A DNA stretch of 64,000 nt from Qipengyuania sp. HL-TH1 (GCF_036365825.1 NZ_CP142675.1:930001-994000), one strand, 5' to 3'. Shown: positions 46,755 through 56,317, counted from the first letter of the stretch. A program made the numbers and translations. The notes: generated by a model from the sequence alone, not told the origin.

Positions 46755-46770
46755 TGTAAAGAAAGTTACA
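46755..46770. promoter_or_regulatory. inverted repeat, candidate ScfR/RamB-like operator 2
   Basis: TGTAA-AGAAAG-TTACA (46755-46770) ends one base before the regulator's ATG. A protein bound here would block its own translation start region or promoter, so autoregulation is likely (inference). Confidence 0.55.
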
Positions 46771-46771
46771 A

Positions 46772-48154
46772 ATGACCGAAGAGGCGCTCTTCGCCGGACC
46801 GGCTCTCCGCCGCTTGCGCAAGCGGGAGGGGCTGACACAGGCTGCCACTGCCGCACGGCTCGACATTTCCCCGAGCTACCTCAATTTGATCGAGCGCAAC
46901 CAGCGACCCGTCAGCGCGCGGGTGATGATGCAGCTGGTCGAGCAGTTCGACTTCGATCCGCGATCGCTGCGCGAAGACGAGGCGATCGGCGGGATCGACG
47001 GATTGGCGAGGCGGTTTGCCGACGAACGCTTTGCCGATCTGGGGATCGACCGCGAGGAGCTGCAGGAATTCCTCGCGCTGACCCCGCAAGCCGCTGCGGC
47101 CTTCGCCCGGCTATACGACCGGGCGGGCACGGCGGGTGGTAGCGCCGATGACCCGCTCTCCGCCTCGCGGCGCGAAATCGAGCGATGGCGCAACCATTTT
47201 GCCGATCTCGACATGGCCGCGGAAGAACTGGCAGACGACATGCGCCTTTCGCGCGGCGATATCGGCCTCGCTCTGACCGAACGGTTGCGCGAGCGGCACC
47301 AGCTGTCGGTGCGGATCCTGCCCCGCGATGTGCTGCCCGACAGCCTGCGCCGGCTCGACCTCCATGCACGGCAGGTCCAGCTTTCCGAGATGCTCAGCAT
47401 TCCCTCGCGCAACTTCCAACTCGCGCTTCAGCTCGCGCAGCTTGAGTTCGCCGGGGCAATCGACGCGGTCGCGAAGGGCGCACGCTTCGATGACGAGGTG
47501 GCGCGGGCGTTGTTCGCCCGGCATCTCAACAGCTATGTCGCCGCGGCGCTCCTCATGCCTTACGGCCGCTTCCTGCGCGCCTGCGAGGCCACCGGTTACG
47601 ACCTTCCCGTGCTCGAACGCCGGTTCGGGGTCAGTTTCGAGCAACTCGCGCACCGGCTCACCACGCTGCAGCGCGTCGGCCAGCGCGGCCTGCCGTTCTT
47701 CATGGTCCGGCTCGACCGCGCAGGGCAGTTCTCCAAGACCTTTACCGGGGCCAGCACCGCGCTGTTCGTCGAATCCGATGCCAGTTGCCCGCTGTGGCAC
47801 GCCCATCGCGCCTTCGATCGCGCAGGCGATTTGCAGGTGCAGTTCGTTGCGCTCGACAATTCGGGCGATCGCGACGGCGGATGGCTGACCATGGCGCGCA
47901 CGGTCGAGGGCAGCGGCGCACCCGGAGAAGCGCAATTCGTCGTGGCGGTGGGTATCGAAGCGGTTCTTGCCGCCGATCTTGCGCAGGCACGGGGCATTTC
48001 ACTGCGGCCCGACGATGCCCAGCCGATCGGTCCCGGGTGTGCCCGGTGTCACCGCGTCGGGTGTAGCCAGCGATCCCTGCCCCCGGCGGGCCGCAAGCTT
48101 GCCTTCGACACGGCGCGCCGCGGCGTTACGCCGTTCGAATTTGCGTCCGATTGA
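46772..48154 (+). CDS. XRE-family regulator, ScfR/RamB-like (DUF2083)
   Basis: 460 aa DNA-binding regulator. N-terminal XRE helix-turn-helix (about 8-63, LRKREGLTQAATAARLDISPSYLNLIERN), a central IrrE-like domain, and a C-terminal DUF2083 region ending with a cysteine cluster C-A-R-C-x4-C-S-Q-R. This architecture is shared by RamB and other regulators of acetate, propionate and short-chain fatty acid metabolism that control glyoxylate-shunt genes. Being divergent from aceA with two inverted repeats between them, it is the probable regulator of aceA. The Cys cluster could bind metal or sense redox state. Confidence 0.88.
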   Translation: MTEEALFAGPALRRLRKREGLTQAATAARLDISPSYLNLIERNQRPVSARVMMQLVEQFDFDPRSLREDEAIGGIDGLARRFADERFADLGIDREELQEFLALTPQAAAAFARLYDRAGTAGGSADDPLSASRREIERWRNHFADLDMAAEELADDMRLSRGDIGLALTERLRERHQLSVRILPRDVLPDSLRRLDLHARQVQLSEMLSIPSRNFQLALQLAQLEFAGAIDAVAKGARFDDEVARALFARHLNSYVAAALLMPYGRFLRACEATGYDLPVLERRFGVSFEQLAHRLTTLQRVGQRGLPFFMVRLDRAGQFSKTFTGASTALFVESDASCPLWHAHRAFDRAGDLQVQFVALDNSGDRDGGWLTMARTVEGSGAPGEAQFVVAVGIEAVLAADLAQARGISLRPDDAQPIGPGCARCHRVGCSQRSLPPAGRKLAFDTARRGVTPFEFASD

Positions 48155-48234
48155 GCGTCATTCGCCCATTTGCGGGGAACCGCTGACGGATTTGCCGCGT
48201 TTTCAGCTCATTAGAGTCGCAGGGGCACACAATT

Positions 48235-48528
48235 ATGACAGAAGAACGGATTACCGAAACCACCGATGCCGCAGGCAACACCCATACGACGCATACGGTC
48301 GTCTCGGACGGTGAAGGCCGCCGGGGCGGTACCAATTGGGTGCTGATCCTGCTGGTGCTCGGCGTCGCCATCGTCGGCTTCCTCTTCATCAACCAGATGA
48401 GCAGTGCCGAAGTGACCAAGGACAATGCCATTGCGGGCGCTGCCAATGAAGTCGGCCAGGCCGCCAACCAGGTGGGCGAAGCCGCTCAGAATACGGGCGA
48501 GGCGGTGGAAGAAGCCGTCACAAACTAA
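48235..48528 (+). CDS. small single-span membrane protein with 7-residue Ala/Gly repeats
   Basis: 97 aa. Polar N-terminus, one transmembrane segment (about 34-53, WVLILLVLGVAIVGFLFI), and a C-terminal helix built from repeats of seven residues (ANEVGQA, ANQVGEA, AQNTGEA, then VEEA). Resembles small LEA/YtxH-like envelope proteins in composition; no specific family recognised. A strong terminator follows, so it is a monocistronic unit. Confidence 0.75.
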   Translation: MTEERITETTDAAGNTHTTHTVVSDGEGRRGGTNWVLILLVLGVAIVGFLFINQMSSAEVTKDNAIAGAANEVGQAANQVGEAAQNTGEAVEEAVTN

Positions 48529-48547
48529 ATGATAGTAACGATAGCGG

Positions 48548-48582
48548 AAGGGCGGGGAGCTTGAGGGTTCCTCGCCCTTTTT
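48548..48582 (+). terminator. rho-independent terminator
   Basis: AAGGGCGGGGA pairs with TCCTCGCCCTT (one G-T) around a loop of about nine bases, followed by TTTTTCG. It ends the transcript of the 97-aa membrane protein and isolates the exopolysaccharide operon downstream. Confidence 0.85.
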
Positions 48583-48591
48583 CGTGCAAGT

Positions 48592-48602
48592 GTAAAATTT
48601 AC
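48592..48602. promoter_or_regulatory. candidate operator upstream of the PEP-CTERM/EPS operon
   Basis: GTAAA-A-TTTAC is a perfect palindrome with a one-base centre, followed by CGACGG, 64 bases before the EpsB-type gene. I found no GG-N10-GC sigma54 element in the gap, although PrsR is a sigma54-type activator. Assignment to PrsR is speculative. Confidence 0.4.
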
Positions 48603-48665
48603 CGACGGTTCATCCCTGTCTGCTAGTCAAGGTTTCCGACACCAGCAATTCGCGAGCCGGACTGA

Positions 48666-50051
48666 ATGATCCGCCTGTTCAAGCACTACATCTCCTACAA
48701 TGTCGTGCTGCTTTCCCTGATCGATCTCATGCTGCTTTCGCTCGCGGGCGAGGCGGCGTGGCGGCTGCGCGTTGCGCAGATCGGGATCAGTGCTGGCCAG
48801 TTCTCGGATCGTGTGCTCGAAATCGGCGGCTTTGCCGGGGTGATCTGGCTGGCGATGATCGCGGTCGGGACCTATGGCCCCGAGGCATTGCGATCGATGC
48901 GCTTCGCTACCGCGCGGCTGCTCGTCGCAGTCAGCCTCGGCGTGTTGGCGATCTCACTGATGAACTTCTTCTTGCCCGGATCGGCGCTGTGGCGCTCGGT
49001 CCTGCTCTACGCGATGGGCATTGCGATTGCCTTCCTCATAGCCAACCGGATTCTCGGCAGCAGAATGCTGGGCGTGGAAGCATTCCGCCGGACCATCCTC
49101 GTGCTCGGCGCGGGCCCGCGGGCGGAGCGGCTTGAACGGCTTTCGCGCCGCCCCGACAGCGGCTTTGCGGTCGGCGCCTTTGTCGCAATGGGGGAATCGG
49201 AACCGACCATCGGTACCGCGGTCCCGCGCGAATCGATTTCGGACCTCGGTCGGTTCGTCGAGCGGGTAGGGGCGACCGAAGTGGTCCTGGCGCTGCAGGA
49301 ACGGCGCAATTCGCTGCCGCTCAAGGACCTGCTGAGAGTCAAGACCAAGGGCGTCATGGTCAGCGATTTCTCGAGCTTCCTCGAGCGCGAATTGGGCCGT
49401 GTCGACCTGGATACTCTCAATCCCAGCTGGCTGATCTTTTCCGATGGGTTTTCATCCGGGCGGCGATTGTCGAGCATTGGCAAACGCCTGTTCGACATTC
49501 TCGTCAGTCTGGTGATCCTGATCGTCGGTCTGCCGCTGGTCGCGATCTTCGCCATATTGGTGAAGCTGGAAAGCAAGGGGCCCGCCTTCTTTCGCCAGAC
49601 CCGGGTCGGGCTCTATGGCCAGGAGTTCACGCTGGTCAAACTGCGCTCGATGCGCACCGATGCCGAAGCGGATGGGGCGAGATGGGCGGATAAGGACGAC
49701 CCGCGCATCACCCGGGTGGGCCGCCTGATCCGCATGGTGCGCATCGACGAATTGCCGCAGGTGTGGAGCGTGCTGAAGGGAGAGATGAGTTTCGTCGGCC
49801 CGCGGCCCGAAGTACCCGCTTTCGTGGTCGATCTCGAGAAGGAACTGCCTTTCTATGCCGAGCGCCACATGGTCAAACCCGGCATCACCGGGTGGGCGCA
49901 GATCAATTATCCCTATGGCGCCAGCGTCGAGGATTCGCGCCAGAAGCTCGAATACGACCTGTATTATGCCAAGAACTACACGCCCTTCCTCGACATCATT
50001 ATCCTGCTGCAGACCGCGCGGGTGATCATCTGGCCTGAAGGAGCGCGCTGA
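48666..50051 (+). CDS. exopolysaccharide phosphoglycosyl transferase (EpsB/TIGR03013 type)
   Basis: Membrane enzyme that loads the first sugar phosphate onto undecaprenyl phosphate for exopolysaccharide synthesis. 461 aa: four or five N-terminal membrane spans, a CoA-binding-like middle (ILVLGAGPRAERL), a further span about 270-295 (SSIGKRLFDILVSLVILI), and the C-terminal bacterial sugar transferase domain with VKLRSMRTDAE, DELPQVWSVLKGEMSFVGPRPE and KPGITGWAQINYPYG. This subtype accompanies PEP-CTERM/exosortase loci. Its stop overlaps the prsK start by one base (TGATG). Confidence 0.93.
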   Translation: MIRLFKHYISYNVVLLSLIDLMLLSLAGEAAWRLRVAQIGISAGQFSDRVLEIGGFAGVIWLAMIAVGTYGPEALRSMRFATARLLVAVSLGVLAISLMNFFLPGSALWRSVLLYAMGIAIAFLIANRILGSRMLGVEAFRRTILVLGAGPRAERLERLSRRPDSGFAVGAFVAMGESEPTIGTAVPRESISDLGRFVERVGATEVVLALQERRNSLPLKDLLRVKTKGVMVSDFSSFLERELGRVDLDTLNPSWLIFSDGFSSGRRLSSIGKRLFDILVSLVILIVGLPLVAIFAILVKLESKGPAFFRQTRVGLYGQEFTLVKLRSMRTDAEADGARWADKDDPRITRVGRLIRMVRIDELPQVWSVLKGEMSFVGPRPEVPAFVVDLEKELPFYAERHMVKPGITGWAQINYPYGASVEDSRQKLEYDLYYAKNYTPFLDIIILLQTARVIIWPEGAR

Positions 50052-52159
50052 TGGGCTGGATCGCAAGCTTTTCCTATATCGCCTATTCGATTGGCGCGGT
50101 CATCTGCGCGCTGGCGGCGATCTGGATCGGGCGCAAAGGCGATTCGCTGCGCGCCGACCGTACGCCCGCAGTCGTCGCGCTGGCGCTGACTGCGAACTGG
50201 TGCTTCGCCGCGGCCAGTTTCGAGCCGGGCCGGCCGATCGTCGAACTAACCGAGATCGCCCGCAATCTCGCGTGGCTGTTCATGCTCTTTCGCCTGTTCG
50301 CCAATGACGGGCGCGATGAGACGCTGCGACTGGTCCGTCCGGCGGTCTTCGCCCTGGGCTTTGTCGAGGTACTGCAATTCGTCCTGCTGCTGATCGCGCG
50401 GCGCTATGCGGTGACGCCCGAACTGACCGCGCTGACTTTCGAAACCGCAGCGCTGTTCCGCGTGATGGTTTCGGTGGGCGCGCTGGTGCTGCTGCATAAT
50501 CTCTATGCCGGCGCCGCGGCATCGTCGCGGCAGATCCTGCGCTGGAACGCAGCTGCGCTGGCCGGGATGTGGGCCTTCGATCTCAATTACTTTACGATCG
50601 GCTACATCACCGGCGCCTTGCCGGGTGAACTCGCCGCGCTACGCGGGGTGGCTGCGGCCTTGGTGGCGGTGCCGTTCGCGCTGGGCTTCAACAGCCGGTC
50701 GCCCGATCTCGAATTCCGTCCGTCGCGAGCGGTGACCTTCCGCTTTCTCTCCTTGCTGGTGATCGGTGGCTATCTTGGCCTGATGCTGGGGCTCGCCCGC
50801 TGGCTCGACATGCTCACGGGCGATCTCGCGCGGATGACGCAGGTCGGCCTGATCATCACTGCCAGCGCATTGGCGCTGATCTGGCTTCCGTCTGATCGTC
50901 TACGCGGCTGGTTGCGGGTCACGGCGATCAAGCACCTCTTCAAGCACCGCTACGAATATCGCAACGAGTGGATTCGCTTTACCGATACGATCGGCACCAC
51001 CGGCTTCGACAACATCAGCCTGCAGGAACGTACGGTGAAAGCGCTGGCTGATATCACCGACAGTCCTTCGGGAATCCTACTCGTGCCCGACGAAGACGGC
51101 TCGTTCGAGCTGGCGGCGAACTGGCGTTGGTCGAATGCCGAGATTCCGGCTCGCGCCGCGCCCGCCTCGCTCGGCGTCATTCTCGAAAGCAGCGAGTTGA
51201 TCATTGCGTTCGACGAAGTGCGCGACGGGGTGGATCATCGCGGAGAGCAGGCTGCGGTGCCCGACTGGATGCGCAACGACCCGCGCGCCTGGGCGGCTGT
51301 ACCGCTGCTCCACTTTGACCGCCTGGTCGGCCTCGTCATTCTGTCGCGCCCGCTGATCGAGCGCCGGCTCGACTGGGAAGATTTCGATCTGCTGTCGGTC
51401 GTCGGCCGCCAGCTGGCCAGCTACCTCGCGGAACAGGCCGGACAGGCTGCGCTGCTCGAGGCGGGGCGCTTCGACGAATTCAATCGCCGCATGGCTTTCG
51501 TGATGCACGACATCAAGAACCTGTCGAGCCAGATGTCGCTGCTGCTGCGCAATGCGGAAAAGCATGCCGACAAGCCCGAGTTTCGCAAGGACATGCTGGT
51601 GACGCTACGCAGCAGTGCGGACAAGCTCAACACGCTGCTCGCGCGCCTCGGACGCTATGGCCCGCCGGGAACCGAGAAAGCACGCCAGTTCGATCTTGCC
51701 GAAACGGCGCGGCAGGCCGTCGAACGGCTGGGCAAGGTCCATCCGGTGGCGGTGCTCCGCACCGAGCCGGTCGCGGTCGAGGGCAATCCCGACGCGCTCG
51801 ATCAGGCGCTGGTGCATCTCATCCAGAACGCGATCGATGCGAGCGATGCCAACAGTTCGGTCATGCTCGAGGTCTATAGCGATGGCGTTTCGGGCAAGGC
51901 GACGGTGATCGACAATGGGCGCGGGATGTCGCCGCAATTCCTGCGCAACGGCCTGTTCAAGCCGTTCGTCTCCTCGAAGCCCGGAGGCTTCGGCATCGGT
52001 GCGTTCGAGGCACGTGAATTGATCCGCTCGATGGGGGGACGACTGGATGTCGAATCGCGCGAGGGGTTGGGGACGCGGTTTACCATCAGCCTGCCGCTTA
52101 AATCGGCGACAACCATTATTGGACGAAGCCAGTCGGCAGAGGGGAATGAGGTCGCGTAA
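50051..52159 (+). CDS. prsK: PEP-CTERM system sensor histidine kinase PrsK
   Basis: 702 aa. The first about 300 residues are seven or eight membrane spans, then a GAF-like domain (about 310-455), and a C-terminal kinase. The phosphoacceptor box is FVMHDIKNLSSQMS (H about residue 484), with ATP-binding boxes LIQNAIDAS, VIDNGRGMS, and GFGIGAFEARELI. This layout is that of PrsK, which pairs with PrsR. One-base overlaps with neighbours on both sides show coupled translation. Confidence 0.92.
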   Translation: MGWIASFSYIAYSIGAVICALAAIWIGRKGDSLRADRTPAVVALALTANWCFAAASFEPGRPIVELTEIARNLAWLFMLFRLFANDGRDETLRLVRPAVFALGFVEVLQFVLLLIARRYAVTPELTALTFETAALFRVMVSVGALVLLHNLYAGAAASSRQILRWNAAALAGMWAFDLNYFTIGYITGALPGELAALRGVAAALVAVPFALGFNSRSPDLEFRPSRAVTFRFLSLLVIGGYLGLMLGLARWLDMLTGDLARMTQVGLIITASALALIWLPSDRLRGWLRVTAIKHLFKHRYEYRNEWIRFTDTIGTTGFDNISLQERTVKALADITDSPSGILLVPDEDGSFELAANWRWSNAEIPARAAPASLGVILESSELIIAFDEVRDGVDHRGEQAAVPDWMRNDPRAWAAVPLLHFDRLVGLVILSRPLIERRLDWEDFDLLSVVGRQLASYLAEQAGQAALLEAGRFDEFNRRMAFVMHDIKNLSSQMSLLLRNAEKHADKPEFRKDMLVTLRSSADKLNTLLARLGRYGPPGTEKARQFDLAETARQAVERLGKVHPVAVLRTEPVAVEGNPDALDQALVHLIQNAIDASDANSSVMLEVYSDGVSGKATVIDNGRGMSPQFLRNGLFKPFVSSKPGGFGIGAFEARELIRSMGGRLDVESREGLGTRFTISLPLKSATTIIGRSQSAEGNEVA

Positions 52160-53526
52160 TGGGGGAAACCAAACCCAAACTGCTCATCGTCGAGGATGAC
52201 GAGGGCCTGCAGGCCCAGCTCAAATGGGCCTACGACGACTTCGATGTCGTGATTGCCGGGACCCGCGCCGAAGCGCTGACTGCCCTGCGTTCGGAGGAGC
52301 CGGCAGTGGTCACGCTCGACCTCGGCCTGCCGCCCGACCCCGACGGGACCAGCGAGGGCTTTGCTGTGCTCGAAGCGATCATGGCGATGAAGCCCGACAC
52401 GAAGGTTATCGTCGCTTCGGGCCATGGTGCCCGAGCGAGTGCGCTGCGCGCGGTGGAGCAGGGCGCTTACGATTTCTACCAGAAGCCGCTCGATATCGAC
52501 ACGCTCGGGCTGATCGTCCAGCGCGCATACCGGCTGCATCAGATCGAGAATGAGAACCGCCGTCTCGCGGAAAAGGTCGGCGAAGACCGGACGGTGCTCG
52601 GCTCGATGGTCACCGCGGCTCCGGAAATGGCCAAGGTTGCGCGGACGATAGAACGGGTGGCACCGACCAATGTGTCGGTCATGCTGCTCGGGGCAAGCGG
52701 GACGGGCAAGGAATTGCTGGCCCGCGGCGTCCACGATTCGAGCAACCGCCGCGACGGTGCCTTCGTCGCGATCAATTGTGCGGCGATCCCCGAAAACCTG
52801 CTCGAGAGCGAATTGTTCGGGCATGAACGCGGCGCATTCACTGGCGCGGTCAAGATGACTGAAGGCAAGATCGAACTGGCCGACGGGGGCACGCTGTTCC
52901 TCGACGAGGTCGGCGACATCCCGCTGCCCTTGCAGGTGAAGCTGCTGCGGTTCCTGCAGGAGCGAACGATCGAGCGGATCGGCGGACGCAAGCAGATCCC
53001 GGTCGACACGCGCATCGTCTGCGCGACGCATCAGGATCTCGAATCGATGATCGGTGCGGGGACGTTCCGCGAAGACCTGTTCTACCGGCTTGCGGAAATC
53101 GTCGTGAAGGTGCCGACCCTGGCCGAACGCCCGGGCGATGCAGTGCTGCTTGCGAAGCATTTCGTCACGCGCTTCGCCAAGGAGATGAACCCGCAGGTGA
53201 AGGGCTTTGCGCCCGATGCGCTGGCGGCGATCGATGGCTGGAGCTGGCCGGGCAATGTGCGCGAGCTCGAAAACCGGATCAAACGCGCGGTCATCATGGC
53301 CGATGGCAAACTGGTGTCTGCCGAAGATTTGGACCTGACGCAGGATGCCGCGGATGGCGGCGATATCGCCCTCAACCTCAAGGCGGCGCGCGAACAGGCG
53401 GACCGGCGGATGATCCGGCAGGCGCTCGCCCGCAGCGAAGGCAATATCTCGAACACCGCCAAGCTTCTCGGGATCAGCCGGCCGACCTTGTACGATCTGC
53501 TCAAGCAATATGACCTCCAGGCGTGA
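52159..53526 (+). CDS. prsR: PEP-CTERM sigma54-dependent response regulator PrsR
   Basis: 455 aa NtrC-family activator. Receiver domain with phosphoacceptor D54 in VTLDLGLPP and K in FYQKPLDID; AAA+ domain with Walker A GASGTGKE, GAFTGA (in ERGAFTGAVK) that contacts sigma54, and a Fis-type HTH at the C-terminus (NISNTAKLLGISRPTLYDLLKQY, over about 430-452). It activates PEP-CTERM and exopolysaccharide promoters in characterised systems. It overlaps the downstream TPR gene by 17 bases. Confidence 0.95.
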   Translation: MGETKPKLLIVEDDEGLQAQLKWAYDDFDVVIAGTRAEALTALRSEEPAVVTLDLGLPPDPDGTSEGFAVLEAIMAMKPDTKVIVASGHGARASALRAVEQGAYDFYQKPLDIDTLGLIVQRAYRLHQIENENRRLAEKVGEDRTVLGSMVTAAPEMAKVARTIERVAPTNVSVMLLGASGTGKELLARGVHDSSNRRDGAFVAINCAAIPENLLESELFGHERGAFTGAVKMTEGKIELADGGTLFLDEVGDIPLPLQVKLLRFLQERTIERIGGRKQIPVDTRIVCATHQDLESMIGAGTFREDLFYRLAEIVVKVPTLAERPGDAVLLAKHFVTRFAKEMNPQVKGFAPDALAAIDGWSWPGNVRELENRIKRAVIMADGKLVSAEDLDLTQDAADGGDIALNLKAAREQADRRMIRQALARSEGNISNTAKLLGISRPTLYDLLKQYDLQA

Positions 53527-55275
53527 TCTCGGACTGATCGTAGCACTCGCATTTGCCCTTGCGACGCTGGGGGGATGCGAGCAGGCAGGGTCGGACCGGC
53601 CGTTGTTGGAGGAGGCGCGGCTCCAGTTGGAGCGGGGTGATGCCCTCGCGGCGCAGGTCCAGCTCGAACAGGCGCTCGCGACAGGCACTCCGCGCGAAGA
53701 GCTTGCAACGCTGTTCGGCGAAAGCGCGCTCTTGAAGGGTGATCTGGGGGTTGCGCGTGAGTGGCTCGGCCCAGGCGAGTTTTCGGAGGACAGCGCCGCG
53801 GCTGGCTTCCAATTGCTGGGCCGTCTCGAAATGGCGGAAGGCAATCTACCCGCAGCGGGGGGCGCCTTCGACCGATCCTATCGGGTCGAACCGGACAATG
53901 CCGGGCTGTGGGTCGACATCGGCCGCCTGCGGTATCGTGGAGGCGAGCAATTCGAAGCCATCGCCGCCGCCGAACGCGCATTGTCGATTGATCCGAATGA
54001 TGCCGAAGCGCTGCGTTTTCGCGGGCAGCTCGCGCGCGATGCGCAGGGGCTTGAAGCGGGGGCCGAATTGCTGGGCAGGGCCCTCGAACGCCAGCCGCAG
54101 AATATCGAACTGAGGGTCGAATACGCCGCCACACTTGGCGATGCCGGCCGTGCGCGCGACGCGCTACGGGTCCTGCGTGCCGAAGGTGGGCGCGCGGCCT
54201 CAACTCCGCACGGCATGTTCGTTCAGGCCGTGATCGCTGCGCGGGGGGAGACTTTCGATCGGCTCGCGACTTGCTCGCGCGATCCGGTCTGGCGAGCGAA
54301 AATGTCGCCTCTGCTCTTATGCTGTCGGGGCTTATCGCGCTCAACGATGGGAATTACGCGAGCGCGGCCCTCACATTCGATCGCCTGCACAGGCGCCAGC
54401 CCGACAATCGCCGGGTCGGGGATTTGCTCGCCTATGCGCTGTCCCGCAGCAGCGGTGAACGCGAGTTGGTGCATCGCTTCGCTGCGCCCGCGTCGAGTGG
54501 CGCGGGGTCAACCTATCTGCGCATGCTGGTAGGCCGGGCCTACGAGGCGCTTGGCGAGCGGGAACGTGCCGCAAAATTCCTCGATCTGGCGGCATTTGGT
54601 CCGTCCGAGCTTGCGGTCCTGCCCGGCCTCACGCCGCGCGCATCGCTTGCCGTCTCCCCTGACATGGGCGGGTTGGAGATACGCGATTACGTTCGCCATG
54701 CGATTGCCAGCGAAGACGCCGTGGCCGCCGTCGGCAGGGCCCGCAGTTTCGCGCAGCGCTTTCCCGGTTCGGGCGATGCGCAGGCCATTCTCGGCGATGC
54801 CGAATTTGCTCGCGGCGACAAAGCTGCTGCGCGCGCGGCCTATGCACGATCGGCGCTGGTTCGGCGGTCATGGCCGCTGACTTTGCGGCTCGCAGCGGCG
54901 CAGGAGGACGCCGCAGAGACCCGCCGTCTGCTCGAGAGCTATGTGCGCGACAATCCCATGAATGCAGAGGCCGCGGCGCTTCTCGCCGATGCTTTCGCGG
55001 CCGCAGGGGATTGGGAGCGCGCTGCACAATTGCTCGATCATGCCATGGCTCTCGGAATGGCGCGCGTCCCCTGGGTTCTCGCTGCGCGCAGCATCGCTGC
55101 TGGGAAGCTCAAGGATAACGACGGGGCGCTCGATTACGCACTCGCGGCGCATGAACTGCAGCCGATGAACCCGCTGGCGATTGCCGCCTTGATCGATGCG
55201 CTGCCTGAAAGCGAGGGCGCGACAAGAAGCGAGCTTGAGACGAAACTGCGTTCCGTGTCGGCGAGCCCGCGCTGA
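53510..55275 (+). pseudogene. TPR-repeat lipoprotein (PrsT-like), single-base frameshift
   Basis: Lipoprotein with signal and lipobox TLGGC (Cys about residue 23), then tandem TPR helices (LERGDALAAQVQLEQAL, LEMAEGNLPAAGGAFDRSYRV, ERALSIDPNDAEALRFRG). Near 54241-54250 the frame breaks in a run of six G. Adding one G gives AARGGDFRSARDLLARSGLA and joins to the second half of the TPR array (DGNYASAALTFDRLHR, ARGDKAAARAAYARSAL, LLADAFAAAGDWERAAQLLDHAM). The total is 588 aa after repair, shorter than the about 900-aa PrsT of typical systems. Homopolymer length and intact downstream coding suggest sequencing error. Confidence 0.85.
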
Positions 55276-55315
55276 GAAACTCGACAAGCTTGTACGGTAG
55301 AGGCAAGGGCCGCGC

Positions 55316-56317
55316 ATGACGCTCCGAACCGTTTTTGCCGATCCCATGGTGCGGATGCTGGTCGCCGCCATCCTGTTTGCCGCCATCGTGCCCGCCACCG
55401 GTAGCGCGCGAAGCGTGGCGCAGGCGGTGGCCAATGCGGCGATTTTCATCCTGTTCCTGCTCAACGGCATGCGCATCGCACGGCGCGATATCGCTGCGGG
55501 CATTGCCAATTGGCGTTTCCTGCTGCCGCTGGTGCTGTGGGTGTTCGGCGCGATGGCGCTGATCGGCGCCGCACTGGCGGCACTGGGTCAAATCTGGCTT
55601 GCCCCATCGGTCTCGCTGGGGTTCCTCTATCTGGGTACGCTGCCTTCGACCGTGCAATCGGCGACGTCCTACACCTCGCTGGCAAGAGGGAATGTGGCAC
55701 TATCGGTGGTCGGGGCAGCGCTGCTCAATATCCTCGGCGTCTTCGTCACCGTGCCAATCTTTCTCGCACTGGGTGGCAGCGGCAGCGGTGCTGTGGGCAT
55801 GGATGTGATCGGCAAGATCATGCTGCTGTTGATCCTGCCCTTCGCGATCGGCCAGGCGCTGCAGGGATTCACGGGCGCTTTCATCGCGGCGCACAAACCC
55901 AAGATCGCCTGGATCGACCGCATAGCTATCGCAGCGGCGATCTATGTCGCGTTCTCGGGCGCGGTCGAGCAGGGCATATGGACCCGCGTCGATGGCCTGG
56001 ACTGGTTGGTGATCGCCGCGCTGGTGGCGGCGTTCCTTGTCGCGGGTAATTTGGGCGCATGGCTGGCGGGGAGCGCGTTGCGTCTCGAACGGCCCGATCG
56101 CACCGCCTTCCTTTTCGCCGGCGCACAGAAAAGCGCGGCGGTCGGCGCTCCCTTGGCCACCATCCTGTTTCCGCCCGAGGAGGCCGGGTTCATCGTGATC
56201 GCGCTGCTGCTCTACCACTTCTTCCAACTGGTCGTGGCAGCGCCGATTGCTAATCGGCTGGCGCAGCATCCTCCTGCGGATGACGCCGGTTGTAGCGCAC
56301 CGACCACCACAGGCTGA
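55316..56317 (+). CDS. bile acid:sodium symporter (SBF) family transporter
   Basis: 333 aa with about ten hydrophobic segments, inner membrane. Family patterns: FLLNGMRIARRDI after TM2, LGFLYLGTLPSTVQSATSYTSLARGN (the SBF discontinuous-helix region), and FAGAQKSAAVGAPLATILFPP in the second repeat. Substrate unknown; members move organic anions. Its last 68 bases overlap the convergent DUF475 gene. Confidence 0.85.
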   Translation: MTLRTVFADPMVRMLVAAILFAAIVPATGSARSVAQAVANAAIFILFLLNGMRIARRDIAAGIANWRFLLPLVLWVFGAMALIGAALAALGQIWLAPSVSLGFLYLGTLPSTVQSATSYTSLARGNVALSVVGAALLNILGVFVTVPIFLALGGSGSGAVGMDVIGKIMLLLILPFAIGQALQGFTGAFIAAHKPKIAWIDRIAIAAAIYVAFSGAVEQGIWTRVDGLDWLVIAALVAAFLVAGNLGAWLAGSALRLERPDRTAFLFAGAQKSAAVGAPLATILFPPEEAGFIVIALLLYHFFQLVVAAPIANRLAQHPPADDAGCSAPTTTG

